Of a stretch of 64,000 nucleotides of DNA, positions 8,306 through 17,616 are shown in pieces; the first letter of the stretch is position 1, and every line of letters starts with the position of its first letter. Made by a program: the position numbers and the translations under genes. The notes beneath the pieces were generated by a model, which had not been told where the DNA came from, ran no database searches, and saw nothing but the letters and a program-made list of their open reading frames with translations. This DNA comes from Deinococcus cellulosilyticus NBRC 106333 = KACC 11606 (GTDB lineage Bacteria; Deinococcota; Deinococci; Deinococcales; Deinococcaceae). The DNA lies in NCBI RefSeq assembly GCF_007990775.1, contig NZ_BJXB01000025.1, forward strand, positions 1-64,000, written 5' to 3'.

Positions 8306-9346
8306 CTACGGGACCCTCAAAACCACCTTGCCCAGAGCCTGCCTGGATTCCAGAAGCCCATGGGCCTCTCTTGCCTGAGCAAAGTCCAGAACATGGCCCA
8401 CCACAGGCCTGAGTTTTCCTTCTTGCACAAACTTCTGAATTTTGTGGAGGTCTGCTTTGGAGCCCATGGTGGAACCCAGGATGCTGAGCTGCTTGAAAAA
8501 CACCCAGTTGAGGGGGGTCACGGCTTCATGTCCACTGGTTGCCCCACAGGTGACCAGACGGCCTCCCCACTTCAGGCTTTTCAGGCTGCGTTGCCAGTTG
8601 TCCGCTCCGGTGTGGTCAAACACCACGTCTGCCCCTTCTCCTGCAGTCAGGGCTTTGACGGCCTGAGCCTGGTCTTCATGTGAACCGATCACGTGATCTG
8701 CACCAAGTTTCAGTGCCAGGGCCTGCTTTTCAGGGGTGCTGGCCACAGCGATGACTTTTGCACCCACCAGTTTGCAGAGCTGGATCAGGTTGACGCTGAC
8801 CCCACTTGCCGCCGCCAGGATCAGGACGGTTTCCCAGGGTTTCAGCTGTGCACGGTCGAACACCATCTGGTAAGCGGTGAGGGCCGACAGGGGGACAGAG
8901 GCGGCCTCTACAAAGTCAAGGCCCTCTGGCATGGGCAGCACATTGGTTCTCGGGATGCTGATGTACTGGGCATACCCTCCCCAGCGGTGTTCCCCGAGAA
9001 TTTGGTAGTGGCGGCACAGGTTGTCGTGTCCACTGAGGCAGCGTTCGCAGTGGCCGCAGGATACGCCCGGGTTCAGCATCACTTTTGTGCCCTCTGACAA
9101 ACCTTCAACCCCTGGACCCATTGCAGCCACCTCTCCCGCAATGTCTGAGCCGAGCAGGTGTGGCAGGGGAAGTTTCGGGCTGGCGACCCCCTTGCGCACC
9201 CACACATCCAGGTGGTTGAGGGCCACTGCACGGATGCGCACCAGGACTTCTCCAGCTTGAGGCTCTGAAATGGGCAGGCGGATGGGTTCAAGGGCGTCAA
9301 TGTTGCCCCGTCTGGTGAGTGCAACAGCTTGCATGGTGTGGGTCAT
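8306..9346 (-). CDS. Zinc-containing alcohol dehydrogenase / quinone oxidoreductase family protein
   Basis: A 346-aa medium-chain dehydrogenase. The GroES-like domain contains the structural zinc Cys cluster CGHCERCLSGHDNLC and a catalytic-zinc region around HLGS. The Rossmann domain has LILAAASGVSVNLIQL, where the usual GxGxxG is AASGVS as in the quinone-oxidoreductase branch, and VFDHTGAD. It is NAD(P)H-dependent by family; the substrate is unknown. I chose ATG 9346 because GAGGAGA lies at ideal spacing. The neighbouring acyl-CoA ligase is divergent. Confidence 0.85.
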   Translation of the reverse strand: MTHTMQAVALTRRGNIDALEPIRLPISEPQAGEVLVRIRAVALNHLDVWVRKGVASPKLPLPHLLGSDIAGEVAAMGPGVEGLSEGTKVMLNPGVSCGHCERCLSGHDNLCRHYQILGEHRWGGYAQYISIPRTNVLPMPEGLDFVEAASVPLSALTAYQMVFDRAQLKPWETVLILAAASGVSVNLIQLCKLVGAKVIAVASTPEKQALALKLGADHVIGSHEDQAQAVKALTAGEGADVVFDHTGADNWQRSLKSLKWGGRLVTCGATSGHEAVTPLNWVFFKQLSILGSTMGSKADLHKIQKFVQEGKLRPVVGHVLDFAQAREAHGLLESRQALGKVVLRVP

Positions 9347-9594
9347 GAAATCTCCTCTGAATGGGGTACACAACACAAAAAGGTGTTGTGGCTGGGTGGT
9401 GCCGCAGAAGGACTTTTGGCCCTCTGAGGGGTTTGTGCATGTGGTTCAGCTGCAATTCTGGCATAATTTGTGTATAACCACCCGTCTTCAAGTCCTGCAC
9501 TTCCCTGCCTGACACATCGGTTTTTCGGCCTGTTCAACGAGAAGGGAACTCCTGTTCTCATCTTGAGGAACTGTACACATCCAACCAAAGTGGT

Positions 9595-9623
9595 TATACT
9601 TGGTTCAATCGTATACTTGGTAC
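9595..9623. promoter_or_regulatory. Direct repeats upstream of the acyl-CoA ligase
   Basis: TATACTTGGTTC (9595-9606) and TATACTTGGTAC (9612-9623) are near-identical 12-mers with 17-bp periodicity, ending 21 nt before the ATG. GTGGTTATAC at 9590-9599 also has an exact inverted copy (GTATAACCAC) at 9472-9481. This looks like a regulator binding region, possibly for fatty-acid control, overlapping a TATACT -10-like box. Confidence 0.4.
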
Positions 9624-9644
9624 AAAAAAGCACGAGGTTTCCCG

Positions 9645-11333
9645 ATGACCCAAAAACCCTGGTTTGCACACTACGAACAGGGCGTGCCTCATGAGGTGGA
9701 GATTCCACCCATGCTGCTGCATGACCTCCTCATCCAGTCGGCCCAGAAGTACCCCAAACGCACAGCCGTGCACTTCATTGGCTACACCCTCACCTACGAA
9801 CAGTTGCTGGAACAGGCCCGCCGATTTGCCCACGCCCTGCAGGCCTGGGGGGTGAAAAAAGGCGATCGGGTGGCGATCATGCTGCCCAACAGTCCGCAGC
9901 AGATCGTGGCCTTCTTTGGCAGCAGCCTTGCTGGAGCCATTGTGGTCAACACCAGCCCCCTGTATGTGCCCCGCGAGTTGCAGCACCAGCTTGAAGACAG
10001 CGGCGCAGAAACCCTGATCATCCTGAACAGTTTCTTCCCCAGGTATCAGGAAATTGAAAAAAATGTGAAAGTTCGCCGGGTGATCGTCACCAGCATCGCG
10101 GACGCCCTTCCCTTTCCCAAGAACATGATCTTCCCCATGCTCGAAAAGAAAAAGAAAGCATGGGTGGAGGTGAAGCCCACCGAGAAGGTCCGCAAATGGC
10201 CGGACCTGCTGAAGCACACCAACCACGACGTGCAGGCAGTGGATGTCAAACCCGAAGACATTGCCCTGCTGCAATACACAGGTGGAACCACCGGAACCCC
10301 CAAAGGGGCCATGCTGACCCACTGCAACCTCGTGGCGAACTGCATTCAGGCCAAAGCCTGGCTGCCTGACCTGCAGGAAGGCAAAGAGGTGTCTCTGGGA
10401 GCCATTCCCTATTTCCACGTGTATGGCATGACCGCCAGCATGAACCTCTCCATTGCCATCGGGGCAACCATTGCCCTGATTCCCAACCCCCGCGACATCC
10501 CAATGATTCTGAAGACCATTGACCGGATGAAACCCAGCATCTTCCCGGGCGTTCCCACCCTGTACAACGCCATCAACAACCACCCGGACACCCCCAAGCA
10601 CAACCTGACCAGCATCAAGGCCTGCATCTCGGGAAGTGCAGCCCTGCCTGTGGAAACCGCCCGCACCTTTGGTCGCATCACCAATGGGGCCAACCTGGTG
10701 GAAGGCTATGGCCTGACAGAAACCAGCCCGGTGACGCACGTGAACCCCGTATACGGCGAACACCGTGAAGGGTCCATCGGGGTCCCCCTGCCCAGCGTGG
10801 ATGCCCGTGTGGCCGATGAAAACGGCAAAGAACTCCCTGCAGGAGAAATCGGTGAGCTGATCGTTTCGGGTCCCAACATCATGCTGGGGTACTGGGAACG
10901 GCCTGTGGAAAGCAAGCACGTTCTTAAGGAAGTCGATGGCAAAGTGTGGCTTTTCACCGGAGACATGGCAACCATGGACCCGGACGGTTACTTCCGCATT
11001 GTGGACCGCAAGAAGGATGTCATCATCACCGGGGGCTTCAACGTTTACCCCAGAGAGGTCGAAGAGGTGCTGTACGCCCATCCGGACATTCAGGAGGCTG
11101 CGGTGGTCGGGGTGCCCGATCCTTACCGGGGTGAGGCGGTGAAGGCTGTGGTGGTCCTCAAGATGGGCAAGTCCGTCAGTGCAGAAGAGCTGAAACAGTA
11201 CTGCCGCAAGGACCTGAGTCCTTACAAAGTTCCGCGTGAAATCGAATTCCGCACCGAACTTCCCAAGACCGCAGTGGGGAAAATCCTGCGCCGGGCGCTT
11301 GTGGAAAGCCAGGACACCGCACAGACCAAATGA
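9645..11333 (+). CDS. fadD: Long-chain fatty-acid-CoA ligase (AMP-forming)
   Basis: A 562-aa ANL-superfamily adenylating enzyme that activates fatty acids to acyl-AMP and then acyl-CoA. It has the phosphate-binding loop LQYTGGTTGTPKGAM, the A5 motif EGYGLTETSP, the A7 motif WLFTGDMATMDPDGYFRIVDR, the hinge DRKKDVIITGGFNVYP and the catalytic A10 lysine in PKTAVGKILRR. It is cytoplasmic. I chose ATG 9645 (MTQKPWFAHY); an upstream TTG would add 15 residues. Direct repeats in the promoter suggest specific regulation. Beta-oxidation genes elsewhere in the window (hbd, thiolase) fit use in lipid catabolism. Confidence 0.92.
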   Translation: MTQKPWFAHYEQGVPHEVEIPPMLLHDLLIQSAQKYPKRTAVHFIGYTLTYEQLLEQARRFAHALQAWGVKKGDRVAIMLPNSPQQIVAFFGSSLAGAIVVNTSPLYVPRELQHQLEDSGAETLIILNSFFPRYQEIEKNVKVRRVIVTSIADALPFPKNMIFPMLEKKKKAWVEVKPTEKVRKWPDLLKHTNHDVQAVDVKPEDIALLQYTGGTTGTPKGAMLTHCNLVANCIQAKAWLPDLQEGKEVSLGAIPYFHVYGMTASMNLSIAIGATIALIPNPRDIPMILKTIDRMKPSIFPGVPTLYNAINNHPDTPKHNLTSIKACISGSAALPVETARTFGRITNGANLVEGYGLTETSPVTHVNPVYGEHREGSIGVPLPSVDARVADENGKELPAGEIGELIVSGPNIMLGYWERPVESKHVLKEVDGKVWLFTGDMATMDPDGYFRIVDRKKDVIITGGFNVYPREVEEVLYAHPDIQEAAVVGVPDPYRGEAVKAVVVLKMGKSVSAEELKQYCRKDLSPYKVPREIEFRTELPKTAVGKILRRALVESQDTAQTK

Positions 11334-11464
11334 ACTTGCATGCCTCAGGAGAAAGGTCTACCATGATGCATAGCAGTCAGCGGTCCACAAAACCCCTGTT
11401 CACGCCAGAACCAGAGCGTGTGTTAGGCTGTAAGTGTTAGACTTCCACCTCGAGGCAGCGACGC

Positions 11465-11863
11465 ATGAAAAGCTACAAGATCCTAGTTGCAGACGACGAA
11501 ACCAGCATTCGCACCATGCTTGAGATGATCTTGTCCGCTGACGGTCACGAAGTGATCAGTGTCAGTGATGGTCGTGAGACCCTGGAATATCTCAAGAACA
11601 ACACCCCGGACGCCATTCTGCTCGACGTGCGCATGCCAGACATCAGTGGTCTGGAAATATGCAGCCGGGTCAAGCGCGTCTCCCGCCTCAAGAACGTTCC
11701 AGTGATCCTGCTCACCGCCATGGACGACCAGCAGACCCAGCGGGAAGCCAAGCTCGCCCGTGCCGATGGCATCATCTACAAGCCACTCAGCGGAAAAAAC
11801 CTGCGCACCCGTGTCAGAAGCATCATCGAGGGAACGGCCCAGGGCTTTGAACCTGAACCCTGA
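11465..11863 (+). CDS. Stand-alone receiver-domain response regulator
   Basis: A 132-aa CheY-like protein made of a single receiver domain. It has ADDE near the N-terminus, phospho-acceptor D54 in ILLDVRMPD, T in LLTAMDD and K in YKPLSG. There is no output domain, so it acts by protein-protein contact or as a phosphotransfer intermediate. No kinase is adjacent; the PhoR-like kinase about 5 kb away has its own partner. It ends with a strong terminator at 11887. The role is unknown. Confidence 0.88.
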   Translation: MKSYKILVADDETSIRTMLEMILSADGHEVISVSDGRETLEYLKNNTPDAILLDVRMPDISGLEICSRVKRVSRLKNVPVILLTAMDDQQTQREAKLARADGIIYKPLSGKNLRTRVRSIIEGTAQGFEPEP

Positions 11864-11886
11864 AATTGTTGAGTCAGATTTGCAAC

Positions 11887-11914
11887 AAAGAGGACCTGCG
11901 GGTCCTCTTTTTGC
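11887..11914 (+). terminator. Terminator after the receiver-domain gene
   Basis: A 10-bp stem AAAGAGGACC / GGTCCTCTTT with loop TGCG, ending in a T tract. Confidence 0.85.
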
Positions 11915-11991
11915 TGCTTTTTCCTCACATGCTTTCACCCTGCGCATGCTTTAATGGATGGCGTGAGTTTTCGCCCCTTGAGGAGAACGGA

Positions 11992-14184
11992 ATGAAATTC
12001 TTCCGCGCCCTGTTTGCCCTGATCTTCAGCATCCTGCTGGTCGGTGCTGGAGTGGTCAGTCCCTTTGTGGTGAACTGGCTGCGGCACCTGCCCGATTACC
12101 GTGAACTCGACTCCCTGACCCTCGGAAGCACCACCAAGGTGTATGCCAGAGACGGCAGTCTCGTTGGCATCCTGAGCCCCACCATGAGCAATGGGGGACA
12201 CATCAACCGGACCCTGGTGGACCTCGATCAGGTGAGCCCTTACATGCAGGCCTCTGTCATCACCGCCGAGGACCGCCGCTTCTTCGAACACTATGGTGTG
12301 GATTTTCTGGGCATTTTGCGCGGCATCTACAAAACCGTGAAAGGGGAACGTCTGGAGGGGGGCTCCACCCTCACCAACCAGGTGGTCAAAAACACCCTGC
12401 TCACCAACCTCGCAGACAAGCGCACCGAACCTGGTGGTCTGCAGCGCAAAATTCAGGAATGGGTGCTGAGCATCCAGGTGGAACGCTCTTTCACCAAAGA
12501 AGAGGTGCTGAACCACTACCTGAATGTGATCTACTGGGGCCGTGGTGGCGCGGTGGACATTCTGGGTGTGCACGGGGCAGCCCGTGCCTATCTGGGAAAA
12601 CTCCCCCGCGACCTGACCCTCGCTGAAAGTGTCTACCTCACCCGTCTGATTCCCAAACCTGCCCGGTACTTCGACTACAAGGGCATGCGTGGCCTGATGA
12701 AAAGCCTGCTGGACGACATGGTGGAGGATGGCTGGATCACCGCCCAGGAAAGAGATGAAGCCTGGAAAGAGAAAATGCAACCCAGAGGCTGGAAGGTCAC
12801 ATATGACGATAAAGGCAATGTGCTGGAAGCCCGACTGGTCAATGAGAAAGCCAAGAACCTCCCCTCGGTGGTCACAGAACGCGCACCACACTTTCTGCAA
12901 CAGGTGGAGCGCGACCTGATTGCCAAGTTCGGGCGGGAGAAGGTGTACGGCTCTGGCGGCCTGAACGTGTACACCACCCTGGACCCCAAAGCGCAGGACA
13001 GCGCTGAAAAAGCCAGCATGAATGCCCAGATTCCTCCAGGGGCCACCCTTGCCATGGTGATTCTCGATCCTTACACGGGCGAAATTCTGGCCATGGTCGG
13101 TCAGAAACTGAAACCTGGTCAGGTTCCTGTCGAGTGGAACAACGCCGCTCAGGGTGCCCGTCAGGTGGGCTCCAGCATCAAACCCCTGCTGTACACCACC
13201 GCCATTGAGCAGGGCATCACCCAGGACCACACCGAGTTCGACGAGCCCACCGACTTTGGCAATTACAAACCGCAGAACTTCGGGGGCAAATACGCCTACC
13301 GGGACCTGAGCCTGCGCTGGTCGCTGGACCACAGCCTGAACATTCCCACCCTGAAGCTGGCGAAAAAAGTCGGTCTGAACAACTTCATGAGCAAGTTGCG
13401 CACCATGGACCTGCATGCCCCGGACGATGTGGGCCTCAGTCTGGCGATTGGCACGCTGGAAACCAGCCCCCTCAAAATGGCAGCAGCCTATGCTGCTTTT
13501 GTGAACGGGGGCACCTGGTACCGTCCGAGCTACATCCGTCGGGTGGAAGCCCAGAACGGACGCACGCTCTATGACAGCTGGAGGGACCGTCCAGAAAAAC
13601 GCCGGGTGTTCAGCCCACAGGTGGCTTATGTGGGCCTCGACATGCTGATGGGCGTGGTCAATGACCTGACCCCCGAACAGGGAAACCTCGCCTACAAAGC
13701 CAAAATTCCAGGCTGGCAGGTGGGGGGCAAAACCGGAACCACCAACGAACAGAAGGACCTGTGGTTCGTGGGCGTAACCCCCGCCGCCGTGGGAGCCGTG
13801 TGGGTCGGAAGACAGGAAGGGGGCGGCATGCCCGCCAACTTCTACTCTGGCACAGTCAACCCGCCCATCTGGCAATCCATGATGGCAGGCTATCTGGCCG
13901 GGAAACCTCCCACCACGTTCGCCAAGCCAGATGGCATTGTGTACCGCATGGTGGATGGACATCAGGCCGCCTACGTGACGGAACGGGCCAGAAAAGCAGT
14001 GCGTCCCACAGGTGGAGATCCCACCCCTGTGGTGTACCAGTCCGTGGAAAAACCCCCGGAAGATTACAGCACCAGCATGGTGGCCATCGACACCCGCACA
14101 GGCAAACTCGCCGACGAATTCACCCCCCCAGACCGTGTGAAGTTGCGCCGCGTCTATGGGGACCTGACGGGGTTCATGCAATGA
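11992..14184 (+). CDS. Class A penicillin-binding protein (bifunctional transglycosylase/transpeptidase)
   Basis: A 730-aa inner-membrane peptidoglycan synthase. An N-terminal anchor (FFRALFALIFSILLVGAGVV) is followed by a GT51 glycosyltransferase with the catalytic Glu in TAEDRRFFEHYGVD and the GGSTLTNQ motif. The transpeptidase domain has SxxK in GSSIKPLLYTTA, the SxN motif in DHSLNIP and KTGTTNEQ. The ATG at 11992 is preceded by GAGGAGAA. The extracellular tail shows no extra domain. The stop overlaps the next start (ATGA), so it is translationally coupled to the thioredoxin-like gene and thence to the cytochrome c maturation cluster. Confidence 0.93.
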   Translation: MKFFRALFALIFSILLVGAGVVSPFVVNWLRHLPDYRELDSLTLGSTTKVYARDGSLVGILSPTMSNGGHINRTLVDLDQVSPYMQASVITAEDRRFFEHYGVDFLGILRGIYKTVKGERLEGGSTLTNQVVKNTLLTNLADKRTEPGGLQRKIQEWVLSIQVERSFTKEEVLNHYLNVIYWGRGGAVDILGVHGAARAYLGKLPRDLTLAESVYLTRLIPKPARYFDYKGMRGLMKSLLDDMVEDGWITAQERDEAWKEKMQPRGWKVTYDDKGNVLEARLVNEKAKNLPSVVTERAPHFLQQVERDLIAKFGREKVYGSGGLNVYTTLDPKAQDSAEKASMNAQIPPGATLAMVILDPYTGEILAMVGQKLKPGQVPVEWNNAAQGARQVGSSIKPLLYTTAIEQGITQDHTEFDEPTDFGNYKPQNFGGKYAYRDLSLRWSLDHSLNIPTLKLAKKVGLNNFMSKLRTMDLHAPDDVGLSLAIGTLETSPLKMAAAYAAFVNGGTWYRPSYIRRVEAQNGRTLYDSWRDRPEKRRVFSPQVAYVGLDMLMGVVNDLTPEQGNLAYKAKIPGWQVGGKTGTTNEQKDLWFVGVTPAAVGAVWVGRQEGGGMPANFYSGTVNPPIWQSMMAGYLAGKPPTTFAKPDGIVYRMVDGHQAAYVTERARKAVRPTGGDPTPVVYQSVEKPPEDYSTSMVAIDTRTGKLADEFTPPDRVKLRRVYGDLTGFMQ

Positions 14185-14588
14185 GAAAGTGGATTCAAAC
14201 CTGCCTGATCGCGGTTGGCCTTCTCGGGATCGCCTCTGCAACCCCAAAGCTGGGAAATCCTGTTCCTGCTCTGAACCTGAAAGGGGCTTTACCAGAGCGC
14301 TATCTGGTGGCCCTCTACAGCCACGATTGTGGAGACATCTCTGACCTGTGGAAGGAAGTTCTTTCACTCAGGCTTCCTGTACTGGCCGTCAACGCAGAAG
14401 GGGTGCCCACTCCAGCACCTGCAGAAACCCTGCTGATTCAGGGAGAAACCGCCACTTCCTTTTCACGGGCAGCAAAAGTGACGGTTTACCCAACCCTGAT
14501 CCTTGTTGAAGAAGGCCAGATTGTTGGCGTGTGGGAGCCAGATGGGACAGGCATCCCTGAAGCTCTGGGACTGAAGTCCGTACAATAA
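14181..14588 (+). CDS. Exported thioredoxin-fold-like protein
   Basis: A 135-aa protein with a signal peptide (MRKWIQTCLIAVGLLGIASA). The mature start TPKLGNPVPALNLKG resembles TlpA/ResA proteins, and YPTLILVEEGQIVGVW is the cis-Pro/beta-hairpin region of the thioredoxin fold. Instead of CxxC it has a single Cys in SHDCGDISD, so redox disulfide exchange would need a partner. It overlaps the PBP stop and lies 8 nt before ccdA, the membrane electron donor for such proteins, so a link with cytochrome c maturation is likely (inference). Confidence 0.7.
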   Translation: MRKWIQTCLIAVGLLGIASATPKLGNPVPALNLKGALPERYLVALYSHDCGDISDLWKEVLSLRLPVLAVNAEGVPTPAPAETLLIQGETATSFSRAAKVTVYPTLILVEEGQIVGVWEPDGTGIPEALGLKSVQ

Positions 14589-14595
14589 GGGACGC

Positions 14596-15282
14596 ATGGC
14601 AGAACCTACCACGAGTCTTGGCGTGGCCCTGTTTGGAGGGCTGGTTTCCTTTCTTTCCCCCTGTGTGCTTCCCCTGCTTCCCTCCTACCTTGGAGTGCTG
14701 GGTGGAGGACAGTCCCCTTTCAAGCGTGCCCTGGGCTTTGTGCTGGGCTTCTCCCTGATCTTCATCATGATGGGGGCTGGAGCCAGCCTGATCGGTCAAT
14801 TCCTGAATGCCAACCGCGACTGGCTGAACACCCTCAGCGGACTGCTGATCTCATTTTTTGGTCTGGTGATGCTCGGAATCATCCGCATCCCTGCACTGAT
14901 GGGCGATTACCGGATGGGTCTCGGTCAGGCCAGCCAGTATGGGCCTGTTGCGCTGGGTGCAGCTTTCGGTCTGGGCTGGAGTCCCTGCATCGGTCCTGTG
15001 CTTGGCGGCATCCTGACCCTGGCCACCCAGGGAGGAAGCCTGAAAACAGGAGTCCTCTTGCTGGCCATGTACGCCCTTGGCCTCGCCATTCCTTTTCTGG
15101 TCGCAGCCCTCTTCTGGCAACGCCTGAACGTCAGGAACCTGACCCGATACACCCCTTACATTGAGAAAATCGGCGGAGCAGTGCTGCTTCTGCTGGGCAT
15201 CCTGATCCTCACCGGGAAGTTCACCGAACTGAGCCGCTTTTTCCTGAATGTGATGCCCGACTGGATGGTGAAGTTATTGTAG
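14596..15282 (+). CDS. ccdA: Cytochrome c biogenesis protein CcdA (DsbD transmembrane domain family)
   Basis: A 228-aa protein with six predicted membrane helices. It moves reducing equivalents from cytoplasmic thioredoxin across the membrane. The two conserved redox cysteines lie in the symmetric motifs FLSPCVLPLLPSYL and GWSPCIGPVLGGIL. It lacks the periplasmic domains of full DsbD, so it needs separate acceptors: CcmG and possibly the thioredoxin-like protein just upstream. The next gene, ccmA, starts 3 nt after the stop. Confidence 0.95.
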   Translation: MAEPTTSLGVALFGGLVSFLSPCVLPLLPSYLGVLGGGQSPFKRALGFVLGFSLIFIMMGAGASLIGQFLNANRDWLNTLSGLLISFFGLVMLGIIRIPALMGDYRMGLGQASQYGPVALGAAFGLGWSPCIGPVLGGILTLATQGGSLKTGVLLLAMYALGLAIPFLVAALFWQRLNVRNLTRYTPYIEKIGGAVLLLLGILILTGKFTELSRFFLNVMPDWMVKLL

Positions 15283-15284
15283 CC

Positions 15285-15899
15285 GTGCAGACCCTGCAAC
15301 TCGCCCGCCGTTTTGCGAAATCCTGGGTGCTGAGGGACATCACCTTCTCGGTGGAAGAAGGAGAAACCGTGGTGCTGTTCGGTGAAAACGGCGCAGGAAA
15401 GACCACACTTCTGAGGGTGCTTTCAGGGGTCCTCAGCCCTCACCGGGGAGAGGGCCGGATTTTCGGCTATGACCTGAAGGACCGACGCAGCGTCAGGGAG
15501 CATGCCTTTTTCCTGAGCAACGATCAGGGGCTGTATGCAGACCTGACCGTGCTGGAGAACCTGACCTTCACCGCCCAGATGTATGGGGTGAAAACCGACC
15601 TCAAAGCCATTGTGCAGCGGGTTGGGCTGGAGCAAGCAGGAGGCAAACGGGCCAGGGAACTCAGCTCTGGCATGCGCAAACGTGCCCTGCTGGGACGCAT
15701 GCTGATTGCCCCGGGTCCTCTGCTCCTGATTGATGAACCATTCGCCAACCTGGATGAGGCAGGAAAACAGTTTGTGCTGAGCATCCTGCAGGAAGCACAA
15801 CAGCAGAACAAAACCCTGATCTTCACCAGCCACGAACCCGACCTTGCCCTGCAACTCACCTCCAGGCAGTACACCCTGCGGGGAGGCACTTTCGCATGA
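15285..15899 (+). CDS. ccmA: Haem exporter ATP-binding protein CcmA
   Basis: A 204-aa ABC ATPase with Walker A FGENGAGKTTLL, Q-loop region SNDQGLYADLT, signature ELSSGMRKRA, Walker B LLLIDEPFANLD and switch His in FTSHEPD. In System I it powers release of holo-CcmE. The start is a GTG at 15285. It overlaps ccmB by 4 nt (ATGA). Length and context are standard. Confidence 0.93.
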   Translation: MQTLQLARRFAKSWVLRDITFSVEEGETVVLFGENGAGKTTLLRVLSGVLSPHRGEGRIFGYDLKDRRSVREHAFFLSNDQGLYADLTVLENLTFTAQMYGVKTDLKAIVQRVGLEQAGGKRARELSSGMRKRALLGRMLIAPGPLLLIDEPFANLDEAGKQFVLSILQEAQQQNKTLIFTSHEPDLALQLTSRQYTLRGGTFA

Positions 15900-16561
15900 G
15901 AGAAGCCCTGCTGATTGCACTGAAGGACCTGAGGCTGGAAGGCCGCAGCAAGGACATCCTCACCACCACCGTCTTTTTTTCTGCCCTGGTGGTGCTGATC
16001 ATGGGCTTTGCCCTGGGGCCGGACACCGAAAGGCTGAAAGATGCGGCTCCCGGTGTGCTGTGGACCGCTCTGGCCTTTGCAAGTGTTCTGGCCGCCCAGC
16101 GTGCTTTCGGCAGTGAACAGGAATCTGGAGCTCTGGAAAGCCTTCTGCTCTATCCCAACGGACATGAGTGGGTCTTTGTGGGGAAATTGATCGCCAATTA
16201 CCTCCTGATGTTGTTGCTCGGGGCGGTCACCCTGGTCACCACCAGCCTGATTTACAACCTCAGTTACACCCATCTGGGGTATCTGGTGCTGGTTTTGCTG
16301 CTGGGTGTGCTGGGATTTTCCATCATCAGTGTCTTTTATGCGGCCATCACCGTGAATCTGCGGGCCAAGGAAGCCCTGCTCCCCGTCTTGATGTTTCCCA
16401 TCTGCATTCCGGTGGTGATTGGAGCGGTTTCTGCCACCAAGATCCTCGCCCAGAATGGACTGACCAGTGACCTGTATGGCTGGCTGCAACTGCTGGCCGG
16501 GTTTGATCTGGTGTCTCTGCTGGTGGCCGCCCTGGCCTTTCCACACGCGCTGGAAAATTGA
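15896..16561 (+). CDS. ccmB: Haem exporter membrane subunit CcmB
   Basis: A 221-aa integral membrane protein with six predicted helices (for example VFFSALVVLIMGFAL and YLVLVLLLGVLGFSIISVFY) and the conserved cytoplasmic segment RAFGSEQESGALESLLLYP. It pairs with CcmA, with which it overlaps. A 249-nt gap follows before ccmC, so the cluster may be transcribed as two units. Confidence 0.92.
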   Translation: MREALLIALKDLRLEGRSKDILTTTVFFSALVVLIMGFALGPDTERLKDAAPGVLWTALAFASVLAAQRAFGSEQESGALESLLLYPNGHEWVFVGKLIANYLLMLLLGAVTLVTTSLIYNLSYTHLGYLVLVLLLGVLGFSIISVFYAAITVNLRAKEALLPVLMFPICIPVVIGAVSATKILAQNGLTSDLYGWLQLLAGFDLVSLLVAALAFPHALEN

Positions 16562-16750
16562 ATCTCCTGCAAAAGTGATTCTGTCTCACTTGCCCTGCGC
16601 GGGACAGGATAAAAAGAGACTGCAGCGCTTCACAGAGGGTTCTTCCCCGGGTTCAGGCCTCAGGGAGATCACTTAAGCGTTTATGTGACTTTTCATGCTG
16701 AACAGGTAGCATAGAGAAGCAGTCTGTAAGACGCCACACGCCTCTGAGGA

Positions 16751-16773
16751 TTGTCCCGAAGAGGCCGGGACAA
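16751..16773 (+). promoter_or_regulatory. Hairpin in the ccmC leader
   Basis: The 249-nt gap between ccmB and ccmC holds an 8-bp perfect stem TTGTCCCG / CGGGACAA, about 38 nt before the ccmC ATG and not followed by T residues. It is more likely a leader structure than a terminator. No convincing -35/-10 pair was recognised in the gap. Confidence 0.35.
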
Positions 16774-16810
16774 ATGACGCCCCCAATCCACTACCCTTGG
16801 AGATAGAGCC

Positions 16811-17509
16811 ATGAAGGACAAAGTCACCCCCATCCTCGGAATCCTGACCCTGCTCAGCTTTGCAGCAGGTCTGTTTTACGCATTCACCGCACCGCCGGAT
16901 GTGAACCAGAAGGAGCTGGTGCGCATCTTCTACATCCACATGCCTGTGGCCCTGATGTCCTATGTGGCTTACTTTGTCGCACTTGGGTACAGCCTGGCTT
17001 ACCTGATCACCAAAAACAGAAGGTTTGACCGGCTTGCCTACTCCAGTGCAGAAGTCGGTGTGCTGTTCACGGCCCTGACCCTGCTCGGAGGAAGCCTGTG
17101 GGCCAAACCCACCTGGGGCACCTACTGGACCTGGGACCCTCGCCTCACCACCACTCTGATTGGCTTCCTGATCTACGTGGGGTATTTCATCATCCGTGGC
17201 CTGATCGAAGACCCGGACCGCCGGGCGCGGGTGGCCGCCGTGATTGGCATTGTTGGAACGCTCTATGTGCCCATCAATTACATGAGTGTGTACTGGTGGC
17301 GCAGCATCCACCAGACCCCCACCCTGAAACTGCTCGGGGATCTGGAGTTCTCTGCGGACCCCCGCATGGGCATTGCCCTGATGTGCATGTTCGTGGCTTT
17401 TGTGGTGGGTTTTATCTATCTGGTGCGGTTCCGCGCTGTGGCTGCACACCGCATTGAGGCAAAAGAGGACCGCCTGATGGAACAGAGCTTCAAGGAAGGA
17501 CGGATCTGA
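16811..17509 (+). CDS. ccmC: Haem-handling membrane protein CcmC
   Basis: A 232-aa protein with six predicted helices and the hallmark tryptophan-rich periplasmic motif WGTYWTWDPRLTT, plus flanking His residues (FYIHMPVALMSY and WWRSIHQTP) that coordinate haem in this family. It loads haem onto CcmE. CTTGGAGA precedes the ATG. The stop overlaps the ccmD start. Confidence 0.95.
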   Translation: MKDKVTPILGILTLLSFAAGLFYAFTAPPDVNQKELVRIFYIHMPVALMSYVAYFVALGYSLAYLITKNRRFDRLAYSSAEVGVLFTALTLLGGSLWAKPTWGTYWTWDPRLTTTLIGFLIYVGYFIIRGLIEDPDRRARVAAVIGIVGTLYVPINYMSVYWWRSIHQTPTLKLLGDLEFSADPRMGIALMCMFVAFVVGFIYLVRFRAVAAHRIEAKEDRLMEQSFKEGRI

Positions 17510-17616
17510 TGTACCAGACTTACGTGACCATCGTGTACGCTGCAACCTTTCTGGCATTGATCGGCTATGTGGTGTACTGGTACCTGAAAATGAAACAGTC
17601 GGAGCGTGGAGAATGA
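17509..17616 (+). CDS. ccmD: Haem exporter small subunit CcmD
   Basis: A 35-aa open frame between ccmC and ccmE. It starts in the TGATG overlap with ccmC and ends in an ATGA overlap with ccmE. It has one membrane helix (YAATFLALIGYVVYWYLKM) and a short basic/acidic cytoplasmic tail (KQSERGE), as in CcmD, which stabilises CcmE in the CcmABCD complex. CcmD sequences are poorly conserved; the call rests on position, size and topology. Confidence 0.85.
   Translation: MYQTYVTIVYAATFLALIGYVVYWYLKMKQSERGE

Noticed and set aside
11935..14367. Long open frame (810 codons) antisense to the penicillin-binding protein
   Set aside because: It is a codon-bias shadow: the encoded sequence is His/Gly/Gln-rich with no known motif, while the sense strand has all PBP motifs.
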